64,000 nt of DNA, taken from Siccirubricoccus phaeus (GTDB lineage Bacteria > Pseudomonadota > Alphaproteobacteria > Acetobacterales > Acetobacteraceae). The number at the start of each line of letters is the position of its first letter. Position 1 is the first letter of the stretch. The notes beneath the pieces are model-generated. The model was not told where the DNA came from, made no database searches, and saw only the letters and a program-made list of their open reading frames with translations. Positions 50,460 to 59,438 of the stretch are shown here, in pieces. The DNA is taken from the NCBI RefSeq assembly GCF_008360935.1, contig NZ_SRXO01000026.1, positions 30,561 to 94,560 on the forward strand, given 5' to 3'. A program made the position numbers and the translations under genes.

Positions 50460-51758
50460 TCAGCTCCGCATCTCGATATTGCCGCGGCGGCGCAGGTCGC
50501 GCTGCAACTGGCGGGAGAGATTCTCCACCCGGTCGCGCAGGAGCTGGCTCTTCACCTGCTGGGCATTGGTCTCGGCCAGGTTCCGCTGCTCCCGGCTGCA
50601 CAGCATCATCACCATCACGCCCTCCGGCGTCAGGATGGGCTGGGCCGGGCGGCCGGCGGGCAGGCCGGCCAGCAGGCTGCGAAGCTGGGGCGGGTTCACC
50701 TCCTCCAGCCGGATCTGGCCGGGATCCGCCGGGCGGTCGCCGCCGCTGCCGCGGGCCGCCTGCTCCACCGCCTCGCAGCTCCGGGCGGTGGCGGCCAGGC
50801 GTTGCGCCCTCTCCACCTGGTCGCGCTGCTGCTGGGTGGGGGCGTTCGGGTCGAGCGTGCCGGAGAAGGCGAAGAAGGCCTGGCGGATGGTGATGAGGGT
50901 CGCGATGTCCCGGCCGCTCTCCCGCCGCTGGCGCAGGGCGACGATCTGGTAGCCGCCCGCCACCCGCACCGGGTTGGTGATGGCGCCCGGGGGCATGCGC
51001 TCGAGCAGGTCGCCCACCTCGCTGTCCACCTCCTCCTTCCGCACCCAGCCGATATCGCCGCCCTGCAGCGCGCTCTGCGCCTGGCTGAACTGGGTGGCGG
51101 CGACCGGGAAGGGGGTGCTGGCGCGGAGCTGGCGGATCACCTCCTCGACGAAGCGGCGGGTCTCCGGCTCGGTGGTCGGGTCGTCCACCGGAATGAAGAT
51201 CTCGGAGACGAGGTATTCCGGCTGGCCGATGCGGGCGCGGATGTTGCGCAGCGCCTCCTCCACCTCCGCCGGGGTCGGCTCCGCCTCCGGCCCGAGCTGC
51301 TGGCGCAGGACGCGGCCCCAGCCGATCTGGGTGCGGATCTGGTCGTAGAGCAGGCGCGGCGCAACGCCGACCTGGGCGAGCTGGGCGCGCAGCCCGCCGG
51401 CGGGCAGGTTGTTGCGGCGCTCCAGATCCTGCACCGCCTCCGCGACCTCGGCATCCGAGACGGGGATGCGGCGGCGCTGGATCTCCTGCGCCCGCAGCTT
51501 CTCATCGACGATGAGGCGGATGACCTGCGGCTGCATCCGCTCCAGCGTCTCCGGCGAGACGCCGATGCCGGCATTCAGCGCGAAGAGCCGGGCGCGACCG
51601 ACGATGTCGGCGCGGCTGACGACATCGCCATTCACTACGGCGACGATGCGGTTGACCTGCGCCGCCTGCGGGGGCTGCGGCCGCATTTGCGCCCCGGCCG
51701 GCGGCGCGGCTGCAAGCAGGGCGAGGAGGGCCGGGGCAAGGAGGGCGTGGCGCGACAT
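50460..51758 (-). CDS. surA: Periplasmic peptidyl-prolyl isomerase / chaperone SurA
   Basis: A 432-residue outer-membrane-protein chaperone. The signal peptide (LLAPALLALLAAAPPAGAQ) leads into the SurA N-domain (VNRIVAVVNGDVVSRADIVG, about 36-55). One PpiC-type isomerase domain lies near 180-285 (YLVSEIFIPVDDPTTEPETR, GGDIGWVRKEEVDSEVGDLL). Two isomerase domains are common in E. coli SurA; here the C-terminal region is a helical extension instead. It is immediately upstream of ksgA; the lptD and pdxA genes often found in this cluster are absent. Confidence 0.88.
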   Translation of the reverse strand: MSRHALLAPALLALLAAAPPAGAQMRPQPPQAAQVNRIVAVVNGDVVSRADIVGRARLFALNAGIGVSPETLERMQPQVIRLIVDEKLRAQEIQRRRIPVSDAEVAEAVQDLERRNNLPAGGLRAQLAQVGVAPRLLYDQIRTQIGWGRVLRQQLGPEAEPTPAEVEEALRNIRARIGQPEYLVSEIFIPVDDPTTEPETRRFVEEVIRQLRASTPFPVAATQFSQAQSALQGGDIGWVRKEEVDSEVGDLLERMPPGAITNPVRVAGGYQIVALRQRRESGRDIATLITIRQAFFAFSGTLDPNAPTQQQRDQVERAQRLAATARSCEAVEQAARGSGGDRPADPGQIRLEEVNPPQLRSLLAGLPAGRPAQPILTPEGVMVMMLCSREQRNLAETNAQQVKSQLLRDRVENLSRQLQRDLRRRGNIEMRS

Positions 51759-52055
51759 GGCCGTTCCTTAGCCGGAGGCCGGGCCTGGGGCTACTGCGGA
51801 TTGCGTGGCCGCGGCCGGGCTGCCGGCCGGCGCTTTGTCCACATCGCGCCGGGCGGCGCAGCGGGCGCCCGGCGACGCGGCGGCGGCGCCCGGGCTGGCC
51901 GGCGGCGAACCGGCGGGACGTTACAATTCCACGCCATAATAATCCGCGATATCAACCACTTCCCCGGCGGCGACGGGGTGTGGAGAAGCTTGTCCCAAGC
52001 CTTGGGCAGAACCGAATCTCCGCCTATCGCAGCAGCTTGGGCCGGGGAGCTCGCT

Positions 52056-52811
52056 TTAACTGCGAAGAGCGGCGACGGCATTGTCCACCGGGTTATCCAC
52101 ACGCTGCCCCCGCACCAGCCGGTCGGTCTCGCTCTCGATGGCGGTTTCCAGCGCGGCCAGCAGCGCGTCCCGCCGCAGCCCGGTCGGCAGGGGCGGCAGG
52201 ATGGCGACGGTGATGGTGCCGGGATGCTTCAGGAAGCTCCGCCGCCCCCAGCACAGCCCGCTATCCGTCGCCACCGGCAGCACGGGCAGGCCGGTGGCCG
52301 CGGCCAGCGCCGCCACGCCGGGCTGGTAGGGCATGCGCACGCCCGGGGCGACGCGGGTGCCTTCCGGGAAGATCACGATCTGCCGGCCGGTCGCCGCCGC
52401 CGCCCGCCCCGCCTTCAGCAGAGAGCGCATGGCGGCGCCCCCGGCGGCGCGGTCCACCGCGATCATCCCCACCTTCCGCGCCAGCCAGCCATAGAACGGG
52501 ATCCACAGCAGCTCCCGCTTCAGCACATAGGCGGCGTCGGGCAGCAGGCGCAGCCAGATGACGGTGTCGAAAGCCGATTGGTGCTTGGCCGCCAGCAGCG
52601 CCGCGCCGCGCGGCAGGTGCTCCAGCCCCGTCACCCGCACATGGATGCCGCAGAGAAGGCGCAGCAGCCAGAGGATGGTCGCCGCCCACCAGCGCATCGG
52701 CGGCAGCAGCCAGGCGCGCGGCGCCAGCAGCAGCGGCAGGGCGAGCAGCGTCGAGCCGGCGGTGAGGACATAGAACATCAGGTTGAACAGGACGGAGCGC
52801 AGCCAGGTCAT
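52056..52811 (-). CDS. plsC: 1-acyl-sn-glycerol-3-phosphate acyltransferase (PlsC-like)
   Basis: A 251-residue inner-membrane acyltransferase of phospholipid synthesis. An N-terminal membrane helix (about 8-30) precedes the HX4D motif His77/Asp82 (KHQSAFDTVIW) and the substrate motif FPEGTR (about 148-153). The ATG at 52811 overlaps the upstream DUF218 gene. It is the fourth gene of the ftsE-ftsX-DUF218-plsC set, a common alphaproteobacterial order. The 297-nt gap to surA (51759-52055) contains an AT-richer spot near 51920-51960, probably the surA promoter. Confidence 0.9.
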   Translation of the reverse strand: MTWLRSVLFNLMFYVLTAGSTLLALPLLLAPRAWLLPPMRWWAATILWLLRLLCGIHVRVTGLEHLPRGAALLAAKHQSAFDTVIWLRLLPDAAYVLKRELLWIPFYGWLARKVGMIAVDRAAGGAAMRSLLKAGRAAAATGRQIVIFPEGTRVAPGVRMPYQPGVAALAAATGLPVLPVATDSGLCWGRRSFLKHPGTITVAILPPLPTGLRRDALLAALETAIESETDRLVRGQRVDNPVDNAVAALRS

Positions 52812-53449
52812 GAACTCGGTTCCGGAAGGCCGGGGCCGGGCCGGTGCAACCCCGCCCAGGCGGCCAGCAGCTTGAGGTACTCGCCCGCCAGCAGGGACCA
52901 GGTGCGCCAGCGCCCGCCCGCCTCGCGGTCCCGCAGGCTGGCCGGCACCACCGGGTGCGGCACCAGGGCAACGCCGGGCAGCGCCCGCCGCAATTCCAGC
53001 AGGGCGCGCGGCATGTGGTAGCCGGCGGTGACGACGCGGAGCGAGCCGATTCCCTCCGCCCGCGCCCAATCGGCGATCTCCGCCGCATTGCCGCGGGTGC
53101 TGGTAGCGCCGCTGCCCAGGGTGACGCGGCCGGCCAGTGCCGCCGGTTCCAGCCCCGCGCTGCGGGCGAGATCGGCCAGCGTGGCATGCGGATGCGCGCC
53201 GGAGATGACGAGCTTGGCCGCCCGTCCCTCCTGCAGCAGGCGGAGGCCGGTCGCCACCCGTTCCGCCCCGCCGGTCAGCACGGCGATGCCGGCGGTCTGC
53301 TGCTCCGGCGCCTGGGGCGGGGCGGCGGAGAGGCGGAGATACCAGGCGAAGCCGGCCAGGAAAGCGAGGGGCGGCAGGGTGGCGAGCAGCGCCAGCAGCC
53401 GGCGGCGCGGCCAGCGGGCAGGGGCGCGGGGCGGGGGCGGCCCGGTCAT
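52808..53449 (-). CDS. YdcF/DUF218-family membrane protein
   Basis: A 213-residue protein. A basic N-terminus and one membrane helix (about 17-36, LLALLATLPPLAFLAGFAWY) anchor the DUF218 domain (about 50-175). Signatures: IAVLTGGAERVATGLRLLQE, LVISGAHPHATL, STRGNAAEIADWARAEG and VVTAGYHMPRALLELRR. Relatives (ElyC, SanA, YdcF) affect envelope integrity. It overlaps ftsX upstream and plsC downstream by 4 nt. Confidence 0.85.
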   Translation of the reverse strand: MTGPPPPRAPARWPRRRLLALLATLPPLAFLAGFAWYLRLSAAPPQAPEQQTAGIAVLTGGAERVATGLRLLQEGRAAKLVISGAHPHATLADLARSAGLEPAALAGRVTLGSGATSTRGNAAEIADWARAEGIGSLRVVTAGYHMPRALLELRRALPGVALVPHPVVPASLRDREAGGRWRTWSLLAGEYLKLLAAWAGLHRPGPGLPEPSS

Positions 53450-54357
53450 GGCAGCCGGCGCAGCCAGCGCCGGACCGTGGCCTGGGCGGTGGCCCAGCCC
53501 AGCGCCGCCGCCAGCAGGGGCAGCGCCGCCAGCTCCGGCCAGGGCAGCCGCGCCCAGGGCTGCCAGGCCTGCTGCCAGGGGGGGGCCAGGCCGGCGCCGG
53601 GGCTGCTCCCCAGCAGCGGCGCGGCGAGGTTGGCGAAGCCCGCCAGCACCGGCACGGCGAGCAGCGTGCCGAGCAGCCCGCCCACTCCCACCAGCCAGGC
53701 GGCGCGGGCGGCGAAGCGGCCGGCGATATCGGCATCCGTCGCGCCGAGATCGTGCAGCAGGGCGATGGCGTCCCGCCGCGCCGCGATGCCGGCGCGCACC
53801 GCGACCGCCACCACCGCCACGGCGATGCCGGCGACCAGCAGCAGCGCCGCCAGCGCCACCGCTTCCAGGCTGCGGGCCAGGGCCAGCAGCCGCGCCACCC
53901 AGACGCCATGCGCCTCCACCGAGGCGCCGGGCACCGCAGCGGCGATGCGGCTGGTGAGCCAGGCGGGGTCCTCCGGCAGGGCGGCCAGGCGCAGCTCGAT
54001 CACCACGGGCAGGGGAAAGGCCGGGGATTCGCCCAGCCAGGGGCGGAGCAGGGCGGCGAGGCGCGCCTGGTCCATGGCGCGGGCGGCGGCCACCTCGGGC
54101 AATTCCGTCAGCGCTTCCAGCGCGCGGGAAAGGCGGCCATCCGCTGCGGCGGCGGGCGGGAGCTGCACGGTCATCGCCGCCGCCGCCCCGCCTTCCCAGC
54201 GCGCCGTCAGCCCGGCCGCGCCCCTGGCCCCGGCAATGGCCAGGGCGGCGAGCAGCGCCATGGCGGCGACCAGCCCCGGCAGCAGCCGGCCGGACAGGGC
54301 ACGGCGCAGGCCGAGCGGGTCCCGCCCGCGGGGGCGGCGCAGCCGGGGTTCAGCCAT
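53446..54357 (-). CDS. ftsX: Cell division protein FtsX
   Basis: A 303-residue membrane partner of FtsE. TM1 lies near 25-48 (LLPGLVAAMALLAALAIAGA); a periplasmic domain spans about 50-165; three further TMs follow (for example VALAALLLVAGIAVAVVAVA near 167-186). The coupling motif is RRDAIALLHDLGATDADIAG. FtsEX activates peptidoglycan hydrolases at the septum. It overlaps ftsE by 8 nt. Confidence 0.88.
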   Translation of the reverse strand: MAEPRLRRPRGRDPLGLRRALSGRLLPGLVAAMALLAALAIAGARGAAGLTARWEGGAAAAMTVQLPPAAAADGRLSRALEALTELPEVAAARAMDQARLAALLRPWLGESPAFPLPVVIELRLAALPEDPAWLTSRIAAAVPGASVEAHGVWVARLLALARSLEAVALAALLLVAGIAVAVVAVAVRAGIAARRDAIALLHDLGATDADIAGRFAARAAWLVGVGGLLGTLLAVPVLAGFANLAAPLLGSSPGAGLAPPWQQAWQPWARLPWPELAALPLLAAALGWATAQATVRRWLRRLP

Positions 54358-55033
54358 GGCTCATCAGCCGGCCGCCCTGCAGCCGCAGCGCCGGGGCGGG
54401 AAAGGCCCGCACCAGCGCATCGGCATGGGTCGCGACCACCACGGTGGTGCCCAGCCGGTGCATCTCCTGCAGCAGGGCCAGGATGCGGCGGGCCTGGGCG
54501 GCATCCAGATTGCCGGTCGGTTCATCCGCCAGCAGCAAGGCGGGGCGCATGACCACGGCGCGGGCCAGGGCGGCGCGCTGCTGCTCCCCGCCAGAGAGCG
54601 CGGCAGGCAGCGAGTCGGCGCGGGCATCGAGGCCGGCCCAGCGCAGCATCTCCGCCACATCGGCCAGCAGCCCGGCTTCCGGCCGGCCGGCGATGCGCAA
54701 GGGCAGGGCGACATTGTCCCGCACGCTGAGGTGCGGCAGCAGGCGGAAATCCTGCCACACCACGCCGATGCGGCGGCGCAGCGCCGGCAAGGCGCGGCGG
54801 CGGGTGCGGGAGAGGTCGGCGCCCAGCACCTCCACCACCCCGCTGGTCGGGCGCTGGGCAAGCTGCATCAGGCGGAGCAGCGAGGATTTTCCCGCCCCGG
54901 ATTCGCCCAGCAGCCAGTGGAAGCTGCCGGAGGGCAGGGTGAAGGTGAGGTCCTGCAATGCGGCCTGGCCCGCGCCGGGCGGGCGCCCGGGCGGCTCGGC
55001 ATAGCGCAGGCCCACACCGGCGAAGCGAACCAT
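54350..55033 (-). CDS. ftsE: Cell division ATP-binding protein FtsE
   Basis: A 227-residue ABC ATPase. Walker A GESGAGKSS (about 43-51), Q-loop VVWQDFRLLPHLSV, signature ALSGGEQQR, Walker B LLLADEPTGNLD and the switch His (VVVATHADALV) are all present. The ATG at 55033 is chosen; a longer frame overlaps the divergent gene region. It heads the leftward ftsE-ftsX-DUF218-plsC operon, with 86 nt to the divergent zinc-ribbon gene. Confidence 0.93.
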   Translation of the reverse strand: MVRFAGVGLRYAEPPGRPPGAGQAALQDLTFTLPSGSFHWLLGESGAGKSSLLRLMQLAQRPTSGVVEVLGADLSRTRRRALPALRRRIGVVWQDFRLLPHLSVRDNVALPLRIAGRPEAGLLADVAEMLRWAGLDARADSLPAALSGGEQQRAALARAVVMRPALLLADEPTGNLDAAQARRILALLQEMHRLGTTVVVATHADALVRAFPAPALRLQGGRLMSHG

Positions 55034-55119
55034 GGCCGGACAATGCCGCCCGGCGCGCGTCGCGCCAAGGGCGGAGGGCATGCTTGCAGCGCAGACCGGC
55101 TGGCGGCAGACTCATTGCG

Positions 55120-55506
55120 ATGCGATCCGCCTGCCCGAGCTGCGCCGCGGTGTACGAAGTTCCCGACGCGCTGCTCGCGCGCGCGCGGCGGGTGCGCTGC
55201 GTGCGCTGCGGTACGGCCTGGGTGGTGGAGGCGGCGGCGGTCGCCATGCCGGAGCCGGTGGCCCCGGCACCGGCGCCCGTGGTGGTGGTGGCGCCGCCGC
55301 CGGAGCCCCCCGCGCCGCGGCCGGCGGTGCGGGCCATGGTGCCCCCGCCGCCGCCGGCGCCTTCGGGCGGGCCGCTGCTGGCGGCGGCCTGGATCGGTTC
55401 CCTGCTGCTGCTCGCGGGCGGTGCGACGGCGGCCTGGACCTTCCGGGAAGAGGTGATGGCGGCCTGGCCGCCGGCGGCGCGGCTGTTCGCAGCGCTGGGA
55501 GGGTAG
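55120..55506 (+). CDS. MJ0042-type zinc-ribbon membrane protein
   Basis: A 128-residue protein. The N-terminal zinc ribbon has the pairs CPSC (Cys5, Cys8) and CVRC (near Cys27, Cys30). A Pro/Ala-rich linker (about 40-85) leads to one membrane helix (about 88-106, AAWIGSLLLLAGGATAAWTF). Proteins of this kind commonly lie next to ftsEX in alphaproteobacteria; their function is unknown. Divergent from ftsE. Confidence 0.8.
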   Translation: MRSACPSCAAVYEVPDALLARARRVRCVRCGTAWVVEAAAVAMPEPVAPAPAPVVVVAPPPEPPAPRPAVRAMVPPPPPAPSGGPLLAAAWIGSLLLLAGGATAAWTFREEVMAAWPPAARLFAALGG

Positions 55507-55626
55507 CGGCACAGGACGGCGCCGGCCGCCATTCGAGGCGATTTCGGAATCGGCGCTCCCTGGTGCCCTGACGCGGCTTTGCCGCGGCAGGCTGTACAAG
55601 GCCTTGGGATATTGGGGACTCGCGGG

Positions 55627-55657
55627 CCCCAGGAAGCCACTGCGCGGCTTCCTGGGG
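55627..55657 (-). terminator. Stem-loop downstream of the flavoprotein gene
   Basis: A perfect 12-bp stem (CCCCAGGAAGCC and its complement) with a 7-nt loop starts 6 nt beyond the stop of the leftward flavoprotein gene. It also faces the convergent zinc-ribbon gene. Confidence 0.65.
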
Positions 55658-55663
55658 AGAGAA

Positions 55664-57064
55664 TCACCGCCCCGTCAGGATACGCTCCACCAACTGCTTC
55701 GCCGTGGGGATGAAGCCGTTGGAATAGAAGGGGTCGCTGCCGAAGCGGAAGGCGTTGTGGCCGGCGAACATCAGGTTGCTTTCCAGCGCCCCGTCATGCG
55801 CCACGTCCTGCAGCGTCTTCTGGATGCAGAAGCTGCGCGGATCGGCCTTCTTGCCGTTGTCGTAATCCGGCCCGTGCTGCGACCAGTTGGAGAAGCGGCA
55901 GGCGGAAAGGCAGCCCATGCAATCCACCTGATCCTTCACGATCTCCCGCGCCTTTTCCGGCGTTACGAAGATCAGGGAATTGTCCGGGGTGCGCATGGCC
56001 TCGGTGAAGCCATCCACCTCGAATTGCCGGACTCGGGCGAGGTCATGCGCCGTCAGCCAGACCTTCCGCTTGCGCGGGCCGACGGCATACTCCGCCACAT
56101 GGTCGCCGATCGGCTCCGCCGTATAGGCCACCTGGCGCTCGTTGCGCTCCTCCAGCTCTCGCAGGAAGTCGTTGCGGATGGCGGAGGAGTAGAAGCCGGT
56201 GGGGGAGAAGCGCTGCAGCAGCACATCGCCCGGCTTCAGCGTCAGCAGGCGCTGCTTCCAGGCGTCGGAGATCGGACTCTCCTTCGTCAGCAGCGGGCGG
56301 GTGCCGAATTGGAAAGCCACCGGCCCGAGCTCCGGGTTGTCGATCCAGTGCTCCCATTCCTCCAGCCACCAGACGCCGCCGGCCATGATGATGGGGACAT
56401 CGCCCAGGCCCAGCTCGCGCATCTGCTGCCGCAGCTTGAGGACGCGGGGATAGGGGTCCTCCGGCTTCGCCGGATCCTCGGAATTGGAGAGGCCGTTATG
56501 CCCGCCGGCCAGCCAGGGGTCCTCATAGACCACGCCGCCCAGCCAGTCCTTCGCCTTGTTGTAGCTGCGCTTCCAGAGAGCGCCGAAGGCCCGGGCGGAG
56601 GAGACGATGGGGTAGTAGTGCACGCCGAATTCGCGGGCGATCTCGGACAGCCTGTAGGGCATGCCGGCACCGCAGGTGATGCCGTGGATCAGCCCCTTGG
56701 CGCCTTCCAGCACGCCGCGGATGACCCGCTCCGCCCCGCCCATCTCCCAGAGGATGTTGGCGTGGATGCGGCCCTTGCCGCCGCTCCGCTCATGCGCTTC
56801 CCGGGCCTGGGCGATGCCGCCGGCGATGCCGTACCGCACCAGCTCCTCATGCCGCTCCCGCCGCGTGGCGCCGCGGTAGAGCTGCGGAATGACGCGGCCC
56901 TCGGCATCGTAGCTGTCGGCATTCACGGCCGAGAAGGTGCCGACGCCGCCGGCCGAGGCCCAGGCGCCGCAGGAGGCGCCGTTGGAGACGGAGACACCCT
57001 TGCCGCCCTCGACGAGCGGGAGGACGTCCACCCCACCCATGCGGATTGCATTGATCGCCTTCAC
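55664..57064 (-). CDS. Nitronate monooxygenase-like FMN protein with C-terminal Cys motif
   Basis: A 466-residue TIM-barrel flavoprotein of the 2-nitropropane dioxygenase family. Barrel motifs: MGGVDVLPLVEGGKGVSVSN, GITCGAGMPYRLSEIAREFG and IIMAGGVWWLEEWEHW. About 100 residues longer than ordinary nitronate monooxygenases (about 350-380), it ends with a region containing VDCMGCLSACRFSNWSQ (about 385-400), a cysteine cluster that could bind an iron-sulfur centre. A GTG start at 57064 (VKAINAIRMGG) fits the family. Possible activities are nitronate oxidation or an enoyl-reductase-like step; unknown here. Confidence 0.8.
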   Translation of the reverse strand: MKAINAIRMGGVDVLPLVEGGKGVSVSNGASCGAWASAGGVGTFSAVNADSYDAEGRVIPQLYRGATRRERHEELVRYGIAGGIAQAREAHERSGGKGRIHANILWEMGGAERVIRGVLEGAKGLIHGITCGAGMPYRLSEIAREFGVHYYPIVSSARAFGALWKRSYNKAKDWLGGVVYEDPWLAGGHNGLSNSEDPAKPEDPYPRVLKLRQQMRELGLGDVPIIMAGGVWWLEEWEHWIDNPELGPVAFQFGTRPLLTKESPISDAWKQRLLTLKPGDVLLQRFSPTGFYSSAIRNDFLRELEERNERQVAYTAEPIGDHVAEYAVGPRKRKVWLTAHDLARVRQFEVDGFTEAMRTPDNSLIFVTPEKAREIVKDQVDCMGCLSACRFSNWSQHGPDYDNGKKADPRSFCIQKTLQDVAHDGALESNLMFAGHNAFRFGSDPFYSNGFIPTAKQLVERILTGR

Positions 57065-57194
57065 GCTGCCTGTCCTCGAACCCTGCCATTGCGCGGCGGT
57101 GCCGGCGCATCGTGATTGAAACATGTCGTCGAGGCGAAGCCCATGCCTCGCCCGGGGCGGAAGGGGGCCTCCGCCCCCTCACGGCGCGGATGGT

Positions 57195-57218
57195 GGCGGG
57201 GCCGGTGGCGGCCCCGCC
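57195..57218 (-). terminator. Stem-loop after pnp
   Basis: A perfect 9-bp stem (GGCGGGGCC and its complement) with a 6-nt loop lies 6 nt beyond the pnp stop codon; further GC hairpins follow near 57155-57180. There is no T tract. Confidence 0.55.
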
Positions 57219-57224
57219 TGCGCC

Positions 57225-59438
57225 TTACTCCGCCGCCTCGTGCCGGTCCCGGCGCGGCCGGTCGCCGCGCTCGCGCCGCGGCCGGTCCTCCCCGTTCTCG
57301 CCTTCCGGCCGCGGCCGGCGGGCGCCCACCTGCTCCGTGATGTCGGCGCCCGTCTGCTGATCGACCACGCGCATGGAAAGTTTCACCTTCCCGCGGTCAT
57401 CGAAGCCCAGCACCTTCACCTTCACCTGATCGCCGACATTGACGACATCGGTGGTGCGGTTGACCCGCTCATTGGTCAGTTCGGAGATGTGAACGAGGCC
57501 GTCCCGGGCGCCGAGGAAGTTCACGAAGGCACCGAAATCGGCGGTCTTCACCACCTTGCCGTTGTAGATCACGCCCACTTCCGGCTCCGCGACGATGCCG
57601 CGGATCCAGTCGATCGCCTTCTGCGCCGCTTCCGGGCTGGTGGCGGCCACCTTGATGGTGCCGTCATCCTCGATGTCCACCTTGGTGCCGGTGCTCTCGG
57701 TGATCTCGCGGATCACCTTGCCGCCGCTGCCGATGACGTCGCGGATCTTCTCCTTCGGCACGGAGATGACGGTGATGCGCGGCGCGTTCTGCGCCACGTC
57801 GCCGCGCACGCCGGAAAGCCCCTTGGCCATCTCGCCCAGGATGTGGACGCGGCCGTCCTTCGCCTGGCTCAGCGCCTGGCGCATGATGTCGAAGGTGATG
57901 GAGGTGATCTTGATGTCCATCTGGAGCGAGGTCACGCCCAGCTCCGTGCCGGCCACCTTGAAGTCCATGTCGCCGAGATGGTCCTCGTCGCCGAGGATGT
58001 CCGACAGCACGGCGAAGCCGCGATCTTCCTTGATCAGGCCCATGGCGATGCCCGCCACCGGCCGCTTCAGCGGCACGCCGGCATCCATCAGGGAAAGGGA
58101 GGTGCCGCAAACGGTCGCCATGGAGGAGGAGCCGTTGGACTCCGTGATCTCGGAGACCACGCGCAGCGTGTAGGGGAACTTCTCCTTCTCCGGCAGCATC
58201 GGCCGGATGGCGCGCCAGGCCAGCTTGCCGTGGCCGATCTCGCGGCGGCCGGGGCTGCCCATGCGGCCGGTCTCGTTCACGCTGTAGGGCGGGAAATTGT
58301 AGTGCAGCATGAAGTGCTCGCGGTACTCGCCCGACAGCGCATCGATGATCTGCTCATCCTGCCCGGTGCCGAGCGTCGCCACGCAGAAGGCCTGGGTCTC
58401 GCCGCGGGTGAAGAGGGCGGAGCCATGGGCGCGCGGCAGCACGCCGACCTCGGCAGTGATCGGGCGGACCGTCTTGGTGTCGCGGCCGTCGATGCGCAGG
58501 CCGGTGTCGAGGATGTTGTTGCGGACGACGTCCGCCTCCAGCTCCTTCAGCAGGCCCTTGGCGGCGTTGACATCGGCCCCCTCGGCCTCCAGCGCGGCGA
58601 TGACGGCCTTCTTCGCCTCGCCCACCTTGCCCTGGCGGGCCAGCTTCTCCACCACCTTGTAGGCCTCGGCCATCTGGCCGCGGCCGAGCTCGGCGATGCG
58701 GGCCTTCAGCGCGATCTCGGCCTCGGAGGGCTCGGGCAGCGGCCAGGGCTCCTTCGCCGCCACCTCGGCCAGCTCGATGATGCCCTGGATGACCGGCTGG
58801 AAGCCCTTATGGCCGAATTCCACGGCGCCCAGCATGACCTCCTCGGTCAGCTCCTGCGCCTCGGATTCCACCATCAGCACGCCTTCCGCGGTGCCGGCGA
58901 CGACGAGATCGAGCTGGCTCTGCTGGCGCTGGGCGGCGGTGGGGTTCAGCACGTACTGGCCGTCGATATAGCCGACGCGGGCGCCGCCGACCGGGCCGAA
59001 GAAGGGGATGCCCGACAGGGTGAGGGCGGCGGAGCAGCCGACCAGCGCCACCATGTCCGGGTCATTCTCCATGTCGTGGGAGAGCACGGTCGCGATGACC
59101 TGGACCTCGTTGCGGAACCCGTCGGGGAAGAGCGGCCGGATGGGACGGTCGATGAGGCGGGAGATCAGGGTCTCGGACTCGCTCGGCCGGCCTTCCCGCT
59201 TGAAGAAGCCGCCGGGGATCTTGCCGGCGGCGAAGGCCTTTTCCTGGTAGTTCACCGTCAGCGGGAAGAAATCCTGGCCCGGCTTCACCGAGCGGGCGCC
59301 GACCACGGTGCAGAGCACGATGGTGTCGCCGAGCCGCGCCATCACGGCGCCATCGGCCTGGCGGGCGACCTTGCCGGTTTCCAGCGTCAGAAGCTGGCCG
59401 CCCCAGGCGATGTCCTTGCGGAAGTAATTCTCGAACAT
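57225..59438 (-). CDS. pnp: Polyribonucleotide nucleotidyltransferase
   Basis: A 737-residue 3'-5' phosphorolytic exoribonuclease of the RNA degradosome. Two RNase PH domains (about 10-140 and 310-545) flank a helical domain. Signatures: [55 protein letters not shown] (as LFTRGETQ), the active-site region [18 protein letters not shown] and [15 protein letters not shown] ([20 protein letters not shown]) and S1 ([19 protein letters not shown]) domains follow; the tail is Arg/Glu-rich. It is downstream of rpsO, the conserved order. Confidence 0.96.
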   Translation of the reverse strand: MFENYFRKDIAWGGQLLTLETGKVARQADGAVMARLGDTIVLCTVVGARSVKPGQDFFPLTVNYQEKAFAAGKIPGGFFKREGRPSESETLISRLIDRPIRPLFPDGFRNEVQVIATVLSHDMENDPDMVALVGCSAALTLSGIPFFGPVGGARVGYIDGQYVLNPTAAQRQQSQLDLVVAGTAEGVLMVESEAQELTEEVMLGAVEFGHKGFQPVIQGIIELAEVAAKEPWPLPEPSEAEIALKARIAELGRGQMAEAYKVVEKLARQGKVGEAKKAVIAALEAEGADVNAAKGLLKELEADVVRNNILDTGLRIDGRDTKTVRPITAEVGVLPRAHGSALFTRGETQAFCVATLGTGQDEQIIDALSGEYREHFMLHYNFPPYSVNETGRMGSPGRREIGHGKLAWRAIRPMLPEKEKFPYTLRVVSEITESNGSSSMATVCGTSLSLMDAGVPLKRPVAGIAMGLIKEDRGFAVLSDILGDEDHLGDMDFKVAGTELGVTSLQMDIKITSITFDIMRQALSQAKDGRVHILGEMAKGLSGVRGDVAQNAPRITVISVPKEKIRDVIGSGGKVIREITESTGTKVDIEDDGTIKVAATSPEAAQKAIDWIRGIVAEPEVGVIYNGKVVKTADFGAFVNFLGARDGLVHISELTNERVNRTTDVVNVGDQVKVKVLGFDDRGKVKLSMRVVDQQTGADITEQVGARRPRPEGENGEDRPRRERGDRPRRDRHEAAE

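Noticed and set aside
49606..50601. KsgA starting at 50601 with a 50-residue extension
   Set aside because: The extension lies wholly inside surA and has no KsgA similarity; kept only as a less likely alternative.
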